64,000 nt of DNA from Coprococcus ammoniilyticus. GTDB taxonomy: Bacteria > Bacillota > Clostridia > Lachnospirales > Lachnospiraceae. Of this stretch, positions 52,836 to 61,648 are shown piece after piece (within the stretch, counting starts at the first letter, position 1; each line of letters starts with the position of its first letter). Location of the stretch: positions 124,001-188,000 of the forward strand of contig NZ_JAOQJS010000004.1 in the NCBI RefSeq assembly GCF_025567345.1. Direction: 5' to 3'. The translations under genes and the position numbers were made by a program. The notes under the pieces were generated by a model. It did no database searches. It had not been told where the DNA came from and saw only the letters and a list, made by a program, of their open reading frames with translations.

Positions 52836-53753
52836 ATGAACCGGGCAATACGAACCGATCTTGCCATTGAGCTGCGGGAGGATATCAAGGATCGCGGGAA
52901 GATAGACGGGATCGAAATTGAAACAAGGATCAGCCAGGAAAAAATAAAGACGACTATTATACATGTAAATGACCAGACAGGAGCCGATACGTTGGGAAAA
53001 CCGGTTGGCACTTATATCACCATTGAATGTCCGGAAATCCGGGAATTTGATGAGGATATCCATAAGCCACTCTGTAAAGAGCTGGCACATGATCTGAAAA
53101 AAATGCTGGGAGAAGCCCGTTCCATCCTGGTCGTGGGACTGGGAAACCGGGAGGTAACACCGGATTCGCTGGGACCATTGGTGACCGATCATTTATTTAT
53201 AACCAGACATTTGCAGATGGAGCATATACACCTGCAGGAAGAGCCGGAATATGAAATCTCTGCGATCTGTCCGGGTGTCATGGCCCAGACGGGGATCGAG
53301 ACGGTGGAGATCATCCGTGGAATCTGTGACAATATTGATGTCGATGCAGTGGTTGTAGTCGATGCACTTGCCGCCCGGAGCAGCAGACGTTTAAATAAAA
53401 CGATACAGCTTGCGGATACCGGTATCAGTCCGGGATCCGGTGTTGGGAATCATCGTACGGAGATCAATTCACAGACGATCGGAGCAAAGGTGATCGCTCT
53501 CGGTGTTCCAACCGTTATTTCAGTTCCGTCCATTATAGATGGTTCTCTGGATGTTATTGCAGATACATTTAACCAGTCTTATGGAAAAAAGCTGATGGAA
53601 TCTTTTTCCGAACAGCAGCGATATGAGCTGGCATATCATCTGGCTGAACCGGAGCTTGCGGATATGTTTGTAACACCGAAAAATATCGATGAACTGGTAA
53701 AACGAATAAGCTTCACAATATCCGAAGCAATAAACAGCATGATTTTCACATAA
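52836..53753 (+). CDS. gpr: Germination protease GPR
   Basis: A 305-aa aspartic-type (A25) endopeptidase that degrades SASPs at germination. The N-terminus IRTDLAIELRED includes the short pro-segment region. VVGLGNREVTPDSLGPLV, ICPGVMAQTGIET and GSGVGNHRTEINSQTIGAKV are family hallmarks. AGGAGG precedes the start. It opens the gpr-spoIIP-lepA-hemW run, as in B. subtilis. It should be forespore-expressed, but no clear sigma F/G promoter is visible in the short gap. Confidence 0.96.
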   Translation: MNRAIRTDLAIELREDIKDRGKIDGIEIETRISQEKIKTTIIHVNDQTGADTLGKPVGTYITIECPEIREFDEDIHKPLCKELAHDLKKMLGEARSILVVGLGNREVTPDSLGPLVTDHLFITRHLQMEHIHLQEEPEYEISAICPGVMAQTGIETVEIIRGICDNIDVDAVVVVDALAARSSRRLNKTIQLADTGISPGSGVGNHRTEINSQTIGAKVIALGVPTVISVPSIIDGSLDVIADTFNQSYGKKLMESFSEQQRYELAYHLAEPELADMFVTPKNIDELVKRISFTISEAINSMIFT

Positions 53754-53796
53754 CCAACATATACTGGTAAATAACTAAAATAAGAGTATTTACTGG

Positions 53797-54951
53797 ATGA
53801 AGAACAGACGGATCATAAGAAAAACAAAATACTGCCTTTTATGGGCCGGATTGTCGATACTGATCTGGTTCGCAAATTGTGACGCAACATATCGGATGGA
53901 ATTGGTAAACCGGATGGTGAACTGGCTGTTTTTTGGAAATGGATACGAAACACAGACCGAAAATATGGAAACCGTGTCGGCATCCGGGAAATATCTGGAG
54001 GATATGCTGCAGGAATATTGTCTGGCAGGAGAACTGGTACAGGGAAGTGGACAGAAGGATCAGACTGTGTCGGCGGGACAGATGACGGATGAAAAAGGAA
54101 CGGACAATCTGCCGGCGCAGACTGTGATCGCACTGGATCACCGGGCGGAAGCCATAGTTGCCGCCATGTCAGACAAATATGGATATATGCGGGAGAAATT
54201 GACGGATTATGATTATATGAGATCAAATTTTTATGTTATAGACAGTACAACAAGTGTATCCAGAGAAGAATTAAATGGCCAGGATCTTGCTTCCATGGAT
54301 CTGACGATCGATACAGAAGAAAAGAATTATAAGGTACTGATCTACCATACACACGGAACGGAGAGCTTTAAAGATTCCGAGCCGGGAAAGGTTGAGGATA
54401 CCGTAATCGGACTTGGAGACTATCTGACTGAGCTTCTTGAAGAAAATTACGGGGTAGCAGTCTATCATGATACAACGGCCTATGATATGACAGGTGGAGA
54501 GTTAGATCGAAGTGCTGCTTATGATTATGCAAGAGAAGGGGTCCAGAAGATCCTTGCGGAGTATCCGTCCATTGAGGTCGTGATCGATCTTCACAGGGAT
54601 GGGGTATCCGAAGATACATATCTGATCACGGAAATAGATGGCAAAAAAACAGCACAGGTCATGTTCTTAAACGGAGTGAGCCGTCTTAATAAGAATGGTG
54701 ATATCGCATATCTTGCCAATCCGTACAAAACAGAGAATCTTGCATTCAGTCTGCAGATGTATCTGACAGCGCAGGCCAATTATGATTCCTATGTAAGAAA
54801 GATATTTGTTAAGGGTTACCGGTATAATCTGGATTTGAAACCACGGTCGTTGTTAGTAGAAGTCGGAAGTCAGACGAACACAGTTGAAGAAGCAAAAAAT
54901 GCCATGGAGCCGCTGGCTGCAATTCTCTACAAAGTATTGAGCGGAAAGTGA
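53797..54951 (+). CDS. spoIIP: Stage II sporulation protein P
   Basis: 384 aa, a signal anchor (about 12-30) and an extracytoplasmic amidase/endopeptidase domain with YKVLIYHTHGTESF (zinc histidine), VVIDLHRDGVS and LLVEVGSQTNTVEEAKNAM. With SpoIID and SpoIIM it thins septal wall during engulfment. The ribosome site at the ATG 53797 is poor, which may mean low translation. It directly follows gpr. Confidence 0.95.
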   Translation: MKNRRIIRKTKYCLLWAGLSILIWFANCDATYRMELVNRMVNWLFFGNGYETQTENMETVSASGKYLEDMLQEYCLAGELVQGSGQKDQTVSAGQMTDEKGTDNLPAQTVIALDHRAEAIVAAMSDKYGYMREKLTDYDYMRSNFYVIDSTTSVSREELNGQDLASMDLTIDTEEKNYKVLIYHTHGTESFKDSEPGKVEDTVIGLGDYLTELLEENYGVAVYHDTTAYDMTGGELDRSAAYDYAREGVQKILAEYPSIEVVIDLHRDGVSEDTYLITEIDGKKTAQVMFLNGVSRLNKNGDIAYLANPYKTENLAFSLQMYLTAQANYDSYVRKIFVKGYRYNLDLKPRSLLVEVGSQTNTVEEAKNAMEPLAAILYKVLSGK

Positions 54952-55049
54952 GATTGTGTTATGATAATGAACACGAAATTATTTGCCTGCAGGAATGCAT
55001 GCTTAAAATAAAAAAGAGAAAAGAAATTCAGATACCGGAGGAAAACAGG

Positions 55050-56864
55050 ATGGCTCATATAGATCAGTCAAAGATACGAAATTTTTGCATTATAGCGCAT
55101 ATCGATCATGGTAAATCGACACTTGCGGACAGAATTATAGAAAAGACAGGATTATTGACTGAACGTGAGATGCAGAATCAGGTGCTTGATAATATGGATC
55201 TGGAGCGGGAGCGTGGAATCACGATCAAGGCACAGTGCGTCCGTACGATCTATAAAGCACAGGATGGAGAGGAATATATCTTCAATCTGATCGATACTCC
55301 GGGACATGTGGATTTTAATTATGAAGTATCAAGAAGTCTGGCTGCCTGTGAGGGCGCGATCCTGGTTGTGGATGCTGCACAGGGAATCGAGGCACAGACA
55401 CTTGCAAATGTATATCTTGCGATCGATCACGATCTGGATGTTATGCCGGTTATCAATAAGATCGATCTTCCTTCGGCAGAACCGGAGCGTGTGGTAAATG
55501 AAATTGAAGATGTGATCGGAATTGAAGCACAGGATGCTCCAAGGATATCGGCAAAGAACGGAATCAATATCGATCAGGTCTTAGAGCAGATCGTTACGAA
55601 GATACCGGCACCAGCAGGAGATCCGGAAAAGCCGCTTCAGGCGCTTATATTTGATAGTATTTATGATTCTTATAAAGGTGTTATCATATTTTGCCGTTTA
55701 TTCGACGGTGTGGTAAAACGTGGAACATCCATTCGGATGATGGCAACCGGAGCAGTTGCAGAGGTAGTGGAAGTAGGAATCTTCGGGGCTGGCAGATTCG
55801 TTCCATGTGATGAGTTATCCGCAGGAATGGTAGGTTATATTACTGCCAGCTTAAAGAATGTCAGAGATACCACGGTCGGTGATACCGTTACAGATAACGA
55901 CAATCCATGTGCAGAGGCTCTTCCGGGATATAAGAAGGCACAGCCTATGGTCTATTGCGGACTTTATCCGGCAGATGGAGCCAAATATCCGGATCTTCGT
56001 GATGCATTAGAGAAGCTGCAGTTAAATGATGCATCCTTAAGCTTTGAGCCGGAGACTTCGATCGCACTTGGTTTTGGTTTCCGATGTGGTTTCCTGGGAC
56101 TTCTCCATTTGGAGATCATACAGGAGCGGTTGGAGCGAGAGTTTAATCTGGATCTGGTTACGACTGCACCGGGCGTTGTTTACCGTGTGCATACAACAGA
56201 CGGCAAGATGATCGAACTGACGAATCCATCCAATCTGCCGGATCCATCGAATATCGAATATATGGAAGAACCATTTGTATCCGCAGAGATCATGGTCACT
56301 ACAGAATATGTGGGTGCAATCATGCAGCTTTGTCAGGAACGACGTGGCGTATATCAGGGAATGGAATATATGGAAGAAACCAGAGCACTGCTTCGATATG
56401 ACCTTCCGTTAAATGAGATCATTTATGATTTCTTTGATGCTTTAAAATCAAGATCCAGAGGATATGCATCCTTTGATTATGAGATGAAGGGCTATGTACG
56501 AAGTGAGCTGGTGAAGCTGGATATTCTGATCAATAAAGAAGAGGTCGATGCGTTATCTTTCATTCTTCATCAGGACACTGCTTATGAACGCGGAAGAAAG
56601 ATGTGTGAGAAATTAAAGCAGGAGATTCCAAGACATTTATTTGAGATTCCGATCCAGGCTGCAATCGGCAATAAGGTCATTGCCAGAGAGACAGTAAGAG
56701 CAGTCAGAAAGGATGTCCTTGCAAAATGTTACGGTGGAGATATCTCCCGTAAGAAGAAGCTTCTGGAGAAACAGAAGGAAGGAAAGAAACGTATGCGTCA
56801 GATCGGAAATGTAGAGATCCCGCAGCAGGCGTTTATGAGCGTATTAAAACTTGATGAGGAATAA
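55050..56864 (+). CDS. lepA: Elongation factor 4 (LepA)
   Basis: 604 aa, a ribosome-bound GTPase of the EF-G family. G1 is AHIDHGKSTLADR, switch I ERERGITIKAQ, G3 DTPGHVDFNYEV, G4 NKIDLPSAEPERV. The LepA-specific C-terminal domain ends KRMRQIGNVEIPQQAFM. The ATG at 55050 is 8 nt after GGAGG. A longer in-frame reading from 54948 overlaps spoIIP and is rejected. Confidence 0.97.
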   Translation: MAHIDQSKIRNFCIIAHIDHGKSTLADRIIEKTGLLTEREMQNQVLDNMDLERERGITIKAQCVRTIYKAQDGEEYIFNLIDTPGHVDFNYEVSRSLAACEGAILVVDAAQGIEAQTLANVYLAIDHDLDVMPVINKIDLPSAEPERVVNEIEDVIGIEAQDAPRISAKNGINIDQVLEQIVTKIPAPAGDPEKPLQALIFDSIYDSYKGVIIFCRLFDGVVKRGTSIRMMATGAVAEVVEVGIFGAGRFVPCDELSAGMVGYITASLKNVRDTTVGDTVTDNDNPCAEALPGYKKAQPMVYCGLYPADGAKYPDLRDALEKLQLNDASLSFEPETSIALGFGFRCGFLGLLHLEIIQERLEREFNLDLVTTAPGVVYRVHTTDGKMIELTNPSNLPDPSNIEYMEEPFVSAEIMVTTEYVGAIMQLCQERRGVYQGMEYMEETRALLRYDLPLNEIIYDFFDALKSRSRGYASFDYEMKGYVRSELVKLDILINKEEVDALSFILHQDTAYERGRKMCEKLKQEIPRHLFEIPIQAAIGNKVIARETVRAVRKDVLAKCYGGDISRKKKLLEKQKEGKKRMRQIGNVEIPQQAFMSVLKLDEE

Positions 56865-56975
56865 ATATAAAATAATTGCAGGTTATATCGGGACATTTAG
56901 AATGAAATAAATCAAATGTGATTTTGATATAAGAAGAAAGCAAATTACAGAAAAATGAGAAGGCAGGAAAAACAC

Positions 56976-58190
56976 ATGAGAAAAAATCTGAGTATTTATA
57001 TACATATTCCGTTTTGCGTTAAGAAGTGTGTATATTGTGATTTCCTGTCTTTTGGTGCGGATGATCCGCAGATCAACCGGAGTGGGGCAGTCAGAAAAGC
57101 ATATGTCCAGAGTATTTGCAGAGAATTATTGAGCTATAAAAGTATATCAAAGGACTATATTGTAAGAACGATATTTATAGGCGGAGGCACTCCGTCTATA
57201 CTTTTGCCGGGCGAGATCATGAATATTCTGGCAACGCTTCGAAGCATCTTTAAGGTAGATGAAGCAGCAGAGATCACGATAGAGGTGAATCCGGGAACCC
57301 TGACCGCGATCAAGGCGGCAGAATATCTGGATGCAGGGATCAACCGTATGAGTATCGGACTGCAGTCTGCACACAATGATGAGCTTGCCATGCTTGGCAG
57401 GATCCATACATATGAGCAGTTCCTGGCTTCCTATCAGACGGCACGGGAGGCGGGCTTTCGGAATATCAACATTGATCTGATCTCTGCCATTCCTGGACAG
57501 ACACTTCATTCCTATCTGGATACACTGGAACGGGTATTGAAGTGCAGACCAGAGCATATCTCCTCCTACAGTCTGATCGTGGAAGATGGTACGCCGCTCG
57601 CAGAGGATACGGAGCTTCTTGCAAAGCTCCCGGATGAGGAGACTGACCGCGAAATGTATGAGGCAACCAGAAAGGTGCTTGAGATGTCAGGGTATAAGCG
57701 GTATGAGATTTCCAATTATGCAAAGCCCGGATATGAATGCCGGCATAATATTGTATACTGGACGATGGATGAATACATCGGACTTGGTATCGGTGCGGCT
57801 TCTTTTTTTAATGGAAGAAGATACTCAAATACATTGGATATGAAGCAGTATATTCGGACGATGGAGGATGTATTTGATAAACGGTCGGCCGATGAGATTT
57901 ATCAGAGTCAGGCACTGGATACGATCCGTCACATTGATGAAACGGTTGATGTTGATACCCTGATGGAGGAATATGTGATCTTTGGACTGCGGATGACAAG
58001 AGGGATCAGTGCGGCAGATTTCTATGACCGGTTTGGACATTCCTTATATGATGTCTATGGGGATGTTATAAGAAGTTATGTGGCGAGCGGACATATGAAG
58101 GATGAGAAAGGAATGGTCTTTCTAACGAGAAAGGGAATCGATGTAAGCAACAGGATCCTTGTAGATTTTCTGCATGATGAAAACAAATGA
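56976..58190 (+). CDS. hemW: HemW-like radical SAM protein
   Basis: 404 aa. The radical SAM cluster motif CVKKCVYCDF lies at the N-terminus (YIHIPFCVKKCVYC), with GGGTPSILL and INIDLISAIPGQT downstream and the HemN C-terminal domain ending the protein. HemW proteins are heme chaperones rather than coproporphyrinogen oxidases. The CxxxCxxC followed by D fits that class. The ATG at 56976 follows AGGAAA. Confidence 0.92.
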   Translation: MRKNLSIYIHIPFCVKKCVYCDFLSFGADDPQINRSGAVRKAYVQSICRELLSYKSISKDYIVRTIFIGGGTPSILLPGEIMNILATLRSIFKVDEAAEITIEVNPGTLTAIKAAEYLDAGINRMSIGLQSAHNDELAMLGRIHTYEQFLASYQTAREAGFRNINIDLISAIPGQTLHSYLDTLERVLKCRPEHISSYSLIVEDGTPLAEDTELLAKLPDEETDREMYEATRKVLEMSGYKRYEISNYAKPGYECRHNIVYWTMDEYIGLGIGAASFFNGRRYSNTLDMKQYIRTMEDVFDKRSADEIYQSQALDTIRHIDETVDVDTLMEEYVIFGLRMTRGISAADFYDRFGHSLYDVYGDVIRSYVASGHMKDEKGMVFLTRKGIDVSNRILVDFLHDENK

Positions 58191-58212
58191 GAGACGAAGG
58201 ACAGGTTCGGAT

Positions 58213-58845
58213 ATGAAAAAAGAGACAGATGGGCAGCGAGAGACTGTCATAGAAGGGAAGGAACTGAATTATACCTATCCTGGAACGAAAACTCCGGTAT
58301 GGGAGAAGAATCTGACATTTACGATCGATAAAGGAGAAATCGTCGGGTTGGCAGGGCAAAATGGAAGCGGGAAGAGCACGTTGCTCCGGCTACTGGCAGG
58401 ATTTATTCCATGGGAAATCAACAGGTGTTCGGGGCAGATGATTACCGGAATACCAGAACGGGATATGGCATGTGTGATCGACAGACCTTCTTTTTTTTCC
58501 GATCTTTCTGTGCGGGATAATCTGAGACTGATGGATCGTATGAATGGAGAAAAAGGGCTTATGGATGAGGAGCTGGCAGAACTTCTGGGAATCCATGAAT
58601 TTGATCGGATCAAAGCATCTAAGCTGTCACTAGGTAATAAACAGAAGCTGGCGCTGTGTCTTGCAATTCATAGGGAAACAAAGCTGGCACTACTGGATGA
58701 ACCTTTAAACGGACTGGATCCATTTACCAAAGCTTCCGTTCTTTTCTGTCTGAGAAAATGGAGAAAGCAGGGGATGGCTGTTATCCTTACCAGCCATATA
58801 CCAGGGAATCTGGAACAGATCTGTGACCGGATATTGTATCTTTAA
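58213..58845 (+). CDS. ABC transporter ATP-binding protein
   Basis: A 210-aa nucleotide-binding subunit with Walker A GLAGQNGSGKSTLLRLL, a signature that reads LSLGNKQKLA (degenerate LSGGQ), Walker B LALLDEPLNGLD and an H-loop in LTSHIPG. It pairs with the membrane protein encoded 99 nt downstream as a two-gene ABC-2-type transporter. Its likely start is the ATG at 58213; 58174 would overlap hemW. Substrate unknown (drug, peptide or lipid export are all possible). Confidence 0.85.
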   Translation: MKKETDGQRETVIEGKELNYTYPGTKTPVWEKNLTFTIDKGEIVGLAGQNGSGKSTLLRLLAGFIPWEINRCSGQMITGIPERDMACVIDRPSFFSDLSVRDNLRLMDRMNGEKGLMDEELAELLGIHEFDRIKASKLSLGNKQKLALCLAIHRETKLALLDEPLNGLDPFTKASVLFCLRKWRKQGMAVILTSHIPGNLEQICDRILYL

Positions 58846-58944
58846 AACAAAAGAAATTCGATTCGGATATCAATATAGAAGAAACCATCAGAGAAACAGA
58901 AGGCAACTTTGGTTATTTCTTAATTAACAGGAGCAGGCAACAGT

Positions 58945-59751
58945 ATGAATATTTACGGAGCAGAAGTATTTCGGTATAGCAAAAGCTTTTATGGCAGGAT
59001 GATCATGATCCTGGTAGTGCCATTTGCATGTCTTACAGCAGCATTTCTTTATTATATAAGTAATGGGATAAGCAGTGACTTTCTGGCGGCGGCAGGCTTC
59101 TCAGAACAGACGGTCGAAGCGATCAAAGGCCAGATGAGCGGAATTGCTTATATTGCCTCTTCCTTTTCTGCATCCGAACTTCTGATCCTTCTTATGATGT
59201 TTCCTGTTATCCTTCATATATCTGAAGATTATGAACAGAATACATTGCGCTGTGAATTACAGAGAAGCAAGAGCAGAACAGCCTGTTATATTGCAAGAAT
59301 GCTGGCAGCAGTTACTTATGCCTGGGGCATTTTATTGGAATATATTCTGATTTCCGGGGTGATAGCTGCTTTATTTTTCAGAAGTTCCCATGAAATGTCA
59401 GTAGCTTCCCGAACTGGAAAAACAGTGCTTGCGATCGTGCTGCAGTTTATAGTGACCGGAGCGTGTGTGATGTTTGTATTTATGCTGACATCCCTGATCC
59501 GTCATTCCGTCTTGTCTATGACAACGATAGTCCTTCTGGTATTCTTATTTACACCGGGATATCGTGTTCTTGTGGATCTGTTTGAGCTTCCGTCCGGAGT
59601 AAAACAGATCTGGATCATAGAACTTTTGAGTACCACAAGTGATCTTGCATTTAATAGAACAGATGTATTGATCATGCTGGTGGTCGGTCTTTTATATGCT
59701 GTGATTTCTACAAGTCTCGGCATTCATTTTTTCAAAGTTCAAAAGTTATAA
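58945..59751 (+). CDS. ABC-2-type transporter permease
   Basis: 268 aa, about six membrane helices, with the loop ISEDYEQNTLRCELQRSKSR between helices 2 and 3 as in ABC-2 family permeases (e.g. bacitracin or antibiotic exporters). It partners the ATPase upstream. Together they interrupt the order hemW-hrcA that many Firmicutes keep. Confidence 0.8.
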   Translation: MNIYGAEVFRYSKSFYGRMIMILVVPFACLTAAFLYYISNGISSDFLAAAGFSEQTVEAIKGQMSGIAYIASSFSASELLILLMMFPVILHISEDYEQNTLRCELQRSKSRTACYIARMLAAVTYAWGILLEYILISGVIAALFFRSSHEMSVASRTGKTVLAIVLQFIVTGACVMFVFMLTSLIRHSVLSMTTIVLLVFLFTPGYRVLVDLFELPSGVKQIWIIELLSTTSDLAFNRTDVLIMLVVGLLYAVISTSLGIHFFKVQKL

Positions 59752-59779
59752 ATTTTCTTGATTTTTTTCAAAATAAATG

Positions 59780-59846
59780 TTGACAAACAAGGGAGTGGGT
59801 GTTAGATTAATTTTAGTGGTTAGCACTCGGAGTATTTGAGTGCTAA
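59780..59846 (+). promoter_or_regulatory. hrcA promoter with CIRCE operator
   Basis: TTGACA (59780-59785) and a weak TAGATT (59803-59808), 17-nt spacing. The CIRCE inverted repeat TTAGCACTC-N9-GAGTGCTAA lies at 59820-59846 and is a perfect match to the HrcA consensus. HrcA bound here represses hrcA-grpE-dnaK. Confidence 0.95.
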
Positions 59847-59867
59847 CAAAACGAAAGGGATGAGCAG

Positions 59868-60899
59868 ATGGAACTTGACGAGAGAAAAGTCAAAATTCTG
59901 AAAGCTATCGTTTCCAACTATTTAGAGACCGGAGAACCTGTAGGATCGCGGACGATTTCAAAGTATACAGATTTGAATCTGAGTTCAGCGACGATCAGGA
60001 ATGAGATGTCTGATCTGGAGGACATGGGTTATATATGTCAGCCGCACACATCTGCAGGAAGAATTCCAACGGACAAAGGATATCGGTTCTACGTTGACAG
60101 CCTTATGAATGAGAAGATAGAGGCTGAGACAGAGAAGGGAAATCTTCTTGAACGAGTTGATAAGATGGAGAAGATGCTGAAGCAGGTTGCCCGGGTATTA
60201 GCGGCAAATACGAATTATGCCACACTGGTTACCACACCTCAGTATAATAATACCGTGAAGTTTATACAGCTTTCCAAGGTTGCTGAATCAAAGCTTCTTG
60301 CGGTGATCATGGTGGATGGGAATATCGTAAAGAATAAGCTGATCGATACCACGTACGATCTGAAGAATGATGAGATTTTAAAATTCAATATTTTATTAAA
60401 CACATTCCTTCAGGGAGCTGCATTAGAAGATATTAATCTGGAACTGATACAGACGATGAAGACGCAGGCAGGTGAGTATGCAGATATTTTAGAAACCATA
60501 TTCCAGGGGATTATGGAAGCCATTCATGAAGCAGATGATCTGAAGGTTTACACAAGCGGAATGACCAACATGTTAAAGTATCCGGAATTAATGGATTCTG
60601 CGACAGCAGAGAAGCTGCTTGGAACTTTTGAAGACATAGAAGACAAAGAAGACTTTGTAAAATATGTAGAAGAAGTTATCAATAAAGATAACTCTGATAT
60701 AGAGATCCGAATCGGTGATGAGAATTCCAGTGAGGATCTGAAAGATTGCTCCCTTGTAACGGCAACTTATAAGATGCCGGAAGGCGCAAAAGGAACTATA
60801 GGTATCATCGGTCCGAAACGTATGGACTATAAGAAAGTCGTTACGATGTTAAAAAATCTGACCGATGAATTGGATGATATATTTAATAATAACGAATAG
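59868..60899 (+). CDS. hrcA: Heat-inducible transcription repressor HrcA
   Basis: 343 aa. N-terminal winged helix (RKVKILKAIVSNYLETGEPVGSRT, SSATIRNEMSDLEDMGYI), then GAF-like regulatory domain, ending in GTIGIIGPKRMDYKKVV, which is conserved in HrcA. It binds the CIRCE element just upstream and is recycled by GroE. The first gene of the operon. Confidence 0.97.
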   Translation: MELDERKVKILKAIVSNYLETGEPVGSRTISKYTDLNLSSATIRNEMSDLEDMGYICQPHTSAGRIPTDKGYRFYVDSLMNEKIEAETEKGNLLERVDKMEKMLKQVARVLAANTNYATLVTTPQYNNTVKFIQLSKVAESKLLAVIMVDGNIVKNKLIDTTYDLKNDEILKFNILLNTFLQGAALEDINLELIQTMKTQAGEYADILETIFQGIMEAIHEADDLKVYTSGMTNMLKYPELMDSATAEKLLGTFEDIEDKEDFVKYVEEVINKDNSDIEIRIGDENSSEDLKDCSLVTATYKMPEGAKGTIGIIGPKRMDYKKVVTMLKNLTDELDDIFNNNE

Positions 60900-60910
60900 G
60901 GGGTCCGATA

Positions 60911-61576
60911 ATGGCAGACACCAAGAAAGATACTAAGAAAGTAAAGACAGATGAAAAGGCAGCAGAAACAATTGTAGATGAAGTTACAGCAGAGTCAGCA
61001 GATACTGCAGAAACAACAACTACAGATGTGAATGTTACAGAAACCGTGGATGTCCCTGAAGAGCAGGCGGAAGCAGCAAAACCGAAGCCGGTTGCAAAAG
61101 AGAACAGACGCGGCAGTAAGGCTTTAAGAGAAGAAAATGATAAATTAAAAGAGCGCTGTCAGGATGCAGAAGACAAATATAAACGTCTTCTTGCAGAGTG
61201 CGAGAATATCCGCCAGAGAAATGAAAAGGAGTCATCCAAAATGTATGATTTCGGAGCGAAGGATGTTCTTGGAAAATTACTTCCGGTAGTTGACAACTTT
61301 GAAAGAGCGATTGCAGCAATTCCGGAAGAGGATAAAGACAGACCGTTTGAAGCAGGAGTTGATAAAATCTACAAATCACTTATGACTTCACTGGAATCCA
61401 TCGGCGTTACCCCGATGAACTGCGAGGGTGAACAGTTTGATCCGGCGTTCCACAATGCAGTAATGCATGTAGAGGATGAGAATTACGGAGAGAACGTGAT
61501 CGTCGAAGAGATGCAGCGTGGTTACATGTATAAGGATCAGGTATTACGATTCAGCATGGTAAAGGTTGCAAACTAA
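60911..61576 (+). CDS. grpE: Nucleotide exchange factor GrpE
   Basis: 221 aa. An acidic, Thr/Glu/Lys-rich N-terminus (about 1-70), a long coiled coil, and the GrpE core with FERAIAAIPEEDK and the C-terminal MNCEGEQFDPAFHNAVMH and YKDQVLRFSMVKVAN. It dimerises and releases ADP from DnaK. AGGGGG precedes the start 6-10 nt away. Confidence 0.96.
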   Translation: MADTKKDTKKVKTDEKAAETIVDEVTAESADTAETTTTDVNVTETVDVPEEQAEAAKPKPVAKENRRGSKALREENDKLKERCQDAEDKYKRLLAECENIRQRNEKESSKMYDFGAKDVLGKLLPVVDNFERAIAAIPEEDKDRPFEAGVDKIYKSLMTSLESIGVTPMNCEGEQFDPAFHNAVMHVEDENYGENVIVEEMQRGYMYKDQVLRFSMVKVAN

Positions 61577-61648
61577 TAGTCAAATGACTATAGCATATAA
61601 ATTTTATTAAATTAAGAAAACAGAATTTTATTTAGGAGGAATATAATC

